Source: JBBUEO01 sp038056915 (lineage in GTDB: Bacteria; Patescibacteriota; UBA1384; UBA12157; JAENIV01). Taken from it: DNA of 14,391 bases. A program made the position numbers and the translations under genes. Each line of letters starts with the position of its first letter. Positions within the stretch are counted from its first letter, which is position 1. Location of the stretch: the NCBI GenBank assembly GCA_038056915.1, contig JBBUEO010000013.1, positions 1 to 14,391 of the forward strand, written 5' to 3'. This document shows positions 12,889 through 14,391 of the stretch, one piece after another. The notes beneath the pieces are model-generated. The model did no database searches, was not told where the DNA came from, and worked only from the letters and a program-made list of their open reading frames with translations.

Positions 12889-13329
12889 TTAAAATTCTAA
12901 TTTATACACCCAATCGGGTATTTTTGCTTTCTCGGGCTTATCATATTGGGGCCAGTACGGTTTAATATCAATTATCGGCGTGCCGTCTAAGATGTCTAAC
13001 CCTTTGACTTTAATTCTGTTTCCTTTATACTCCACTAATCGGACAGTAGTCATCCCAATGGGATTGGGTCTTGCGGGACAACGGCAGGAAAAAATTCCCA
13101 CAATCGGTACTTTTGGATTGCCTTGAGGCCGATGAGCAATGACATAATCCTTAACTTTATCCATCCAATAAACAATGATTAGATGAGTGTAATCGTCTAT
13201 CCCCTTGAGAGCTTCCTGGAATTTTTTATCAACAATTATTTCCGACATCTCTTCGGCAAACCCCCCAAATCTTGGTTTTCTAACGCGATTTTTGACTACC
13301 CCGATTGGTTTTAAGCAAATTTCTTTCAT
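12889..13329 (-). CDS. trmO: TrmO/TsaA-like tRNA m6t6A37 methyltransferase
   Basis: A 146-residue single-domain member of the UPF0066/TsaA family. TrmO methylates N6 of t6A37 in tRNA-Thr using SAM. Family landmarks are the N-terminal LKPIGVVKNRVRKPR, GIDDYTHLIIVYWMD (43-57), HRPQGNPKVPIVGIF and CRCPARPNPIGMTTVRL, whose RPNPIG segment is the most conserved, then GLDILDGTPIIDIKPY. It matches the N-terminal SAM domain; E. coli TrmO (about 235 residues) has an extra C-terminal part absent here, as in many archaeal forms. The usual TR before the second Pro is CR. Its ATG overlaps the stop of the zinc-ribbon gene (ATGA), and AAGGA lies about 8 nt upstream. The symbol is by homology only. Confidence 0.85.
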   Translation of the reverse strand: MKEICLKPIGVVKNRVRKPRFGGFAEEMSEIIVDKKFQEALKGIDDYTHLIIVYWMDKVKDYVIAHRPQGNPKVPIVGIFSCRCPARPNPIGMTTVRLVEYKGNRIKVKGLDILDGTPIIDIKPYWPQYDKPEKAKIPDWVYKLEF

Positions 13330-13499
13330 AATTTTTCCTTCTCATTTTCTATCGCATGAGCGGTTATTTCTAAATTACAGCTATGATGTTTTTTACACCA
13401 CGCCTTGCATTTATTCATCCATTCTTTTTCTTTGTAACTCAAATGACATTCGGGGCATTCATACAATTGGATGTTTTCTTTTTTGAATTTAGTATTCAT
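13326..13499 (-). CDS. 57-residue zinc-ribbon-like protein
   Basis: A short frame missed by long-ORF calling. It begins MNTKFKKENIQLYECPECHLSY and continues KEWMNKCKAWCKKHHSCNLEIT, ending HAIENEKEKL. CPEC (15-18) and the later CKAWCKKHHSC give two Cys clusters, plus His19 and a His pair, enough for one or two zinc sites. I recall similar microproteins of form CxxC-H-Y..E.A.KC..WC..H.SCN annotated as hypothetical in archaea and bacteria. The TGA overlaps the TrmO start (ATGA), and a promoter candidate lies at 13632-13660, so it heads the five-gene block. No Shine-Dalgarno is visible. The gene is convincing; its function is unknown. Confidence 0.82.
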   Translation of the reverse strand: MNTKFKKENIQLYECPECHLSYKEKEWMNKCKAWCKKHHSCNLEITAHAIENEKEKL

Positions 13500-13578
13500 A
13501 TTAAAAAATCAACTTAATAACACTTCTTATAAGGCTAAAACTCTCTTTAATAAAGTCCCACTTTCTAAATGGAGGGAC

Positions 13579-13608
13579 ATTCGGGTCTAGAACCTTTTAG
13601 CTCTTTTA
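13579..13608. repeat. Direct repeat copy B, uninterrupted
   Basis: A 30-bp sequence whose two halves are identical to copy A at 11340-11392 in the same orientation. It lies 80 bp upstream of the zinc-ribbon gene, in its predicted leader RNA. Adjacent bases GTCCC (13556-13560) and GGGAC (13574-13578) form a further hairpin. Confidence 0.8.
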
Positions 13609-13631
13609 ACACCTCTTACCCCTCTTATAGT

Positions 13632-13660
13632 AGAATACCGGATTTTTGGGCTATTTTCAA
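13632..13660 (-). promoter_or_regulatory. Candidate promoter of the zinc-ribbon/TrmO/hemerythrin block
   Basis: TTGAAA (13660-13655), 17 bp, TATTCT (13637-13632) on the minus strand. It predicts a leader of about 125 nt containing copy B and the GTCCC/GGGAC hairpin followed by TTTATT, which could attenuate transcription. Confidence 0.5.
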
Positions 13661-13704
13661 CGATTTAGGGGAAAATGTTACAAATGTTACATTATAAAAA
13701 AGGG

Positions 13705-13718
13705 GTGTCACATTTTAG
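13705..13718. repeat. Second copy of GTGTCACATTTTAG
   Basis: Exact 14-bp match in the same orientation as 12095-12108. Just to its left, TGTTACA occurs twice with a 9-bp period (around 13675-13691). It may be one end of a lost insertion sequence. The stretch 13500-13749 holds no gene on either strand that I can support. Confidence 0.4.
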
Positions 13719-13749
13719 GCAAAATTTGACTTTATCCTGTTTCGCGGCA

Positions 13750-14391
13750 TTAATTAGGCTTTGTTTGAGTCAGTTCCTGAACTTTGTAAAACATCATATA
13801 AGTGTTATCGGGTAATTGAATCACGGACGGATCACAAACAATTTTATTGCTTTCTTCTACCCGAACGCCCGATTCAACCGTTAATTTGCCAGTATCAGCA
13901 CCGGTAGCGCTCCCAATCCCGCCCTTACCGCAAAAATAGGTACGGAAAGTACCATTAAAATTAAAAGTACTTGGGACTCCGCCTTCATTCCAAGAAAAAT
14001 CATTCTGTTTTTGAAAAGTTACCCCATTGTCACTGGAAATTGCTAAATCCAGAGCGGTGCCTTTGGAAATAAATAAGCGCCAATCTTTGGCTGTTTTAAA
14101 AACATCCGGGTCGGTAATATTTTCTTCGGCAAAAACCTCGCGGGGACTTTCAAAATTAATACCATCACTCGATTCAGCTGACATTATTTTATGTTGTCCC
14201 GAGGCCGCGGCCGGATCGCCGGCAATGAAAGGACTAGCAAAATAATAAAGCCGGATTTTGCCATTGTCTGACAGAACCGGATTCGGATCAACGGCCGCCA
14301 AAGTAGCACCCTTTATTTTAATTTTTTGCTTGTCGAAACTCTTACCGAGATCTTTACTGATGCCAACCGAGAGTTGATCACTTAAATCGCC
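13750..14391 (-). CDS. Beta-propeller (Asp-box / GH43-like) protein, 5' partial
   Basis: The frame is open across the right edge (214 codons visible including the stop). The apparent start at 14301 is an internal TTG, since coding continues upstream as LSDQLSVGISKDLGKSFDKQ. The protein is rich in beta strands, with repeated Asp-box-like turns: SKDLGKSF, SSDGINF and SSDNGVTF. It also has propeller-type blade sequences such as VDPNPVLSDNGKIRLYYFASP, ITDPDVFKTAKDWRLFIS and CDPSVIQLPDNTYMMFYKV. The DP(x)V/S...W/Y pattern recalls five-bladed GH43-like or sialidase-like propellers. Such domains bind or cleave glycans and are usually exported; the signal and catalytic parts would be outside the window. 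Activity cannot be judged. Confidence 0.75.
   Translation of the reverse strand, partial: GDLSDQLSVGISKDLGKSFDKQKIKIKGATLAAVDPNPVLSDNGKIRLYYFASPFIAGDPAAASGQHKIMSAESSDGINFESPREVFAEENITDPDVFKTAKDWRLFISKGTALDLAISSDNGVTFQKQNDFSWNEGGVPSTFNFNGTFRTYFCGKGGIGSATGADTGKLTVESGVRVEESNKIVCDPSVIQLPDNTYMMFYKVQELTQTKPN

Noticed and set aside
14027..14301. Complete start of the propeller gene at 14301 and an antisense frame within it
   Set aside because: The frame stays open to the window edge with propeller-like sequence upstream of the internal TTG; the plus-strand frame is only its antisense shadow.

Overview
The window looks like a chromosomal piece of an uncultivated, AT-rich, small-genome bacterium, most likely of the Patescibacteria (Candidate Phyla Radiation). 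This rests on family content: a DUF5661 protein, single-pass exported proteins with Pro/Ser/Thr-rich linkers, a histidine phosphatase relic carrying PHGTT instead of RHG, RNase Y beside HU, and many 1-9 nt gene junctions. TGA acts as a normal stop (for example at the ATGA overlaps), so there is no sign of the recoded SR1/Gracilibacteria genetic code. The assignment comes from recognising families by eye, not from a database search.

Layout. 1-1112 (+): the 3' part of a GerMN-domain exported protein, then acylphosphatase and a DUF5661 protein. 1105-3286 (-): an operon rny > HU > PPC-domain protein with a consensus promoter (TTGACA-N17-TATACT). 3359-4252: a two-step palindromic element, a membrane-anchored C39-like peptidase and a strong terminator. 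4346-8452 (-): one tight co-directional series of AbrB-type antitoxin, PIN toxin, a wrecked histidine phosphatase, a methyltransferase, an HhH-GPD-like protein, a conserved hypothetical and an APH-fold kinase. A good promoter overlapped by an inverted repeat precedes the antitoxin. 8575-8778 (+): tRNA-Glu(UUC) with promoter and terminator-like stem. 8805-9401 (+): HD-domain hydrolase. 9523-11156 (-): a secreted matrixin-like protease and a DUF5666 membrane-anchored protein, with a long inverted repeat at their convergent end.

11219-13718 is the most structured part. Two palindromic elements stand in opposite orientations (BIME-like). A five-gene co-directional block follows: zinc-ribbon microprotein > TrmO-like > hemerythrin > two-TM protein > VTT/TVP38 membrane protein. 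It is bracketed by two direct copies of a 30-bp sequence, one of which is split by a 23-bp insertion. From 13750 to the right edge runs the 3' part of a beta-propeller (Asp-box/GH43-like) protein on the minus strand.

The best candidates for something undescribed are: (i) the three-copy palindrome family with an invariant ACCTACGAGGT core and covarying arms; (ii) the direct repeats bracketing the hemerythrin/TrmO block, which give a filled and an empty site for a mini-insertion; (iii) the methyltransferase/HhH-GPD/hypothetical/kinase cassette behind a toxin-antitoxin pair, in which the HhH-GPD protein seems to lack its catalytic Asp.
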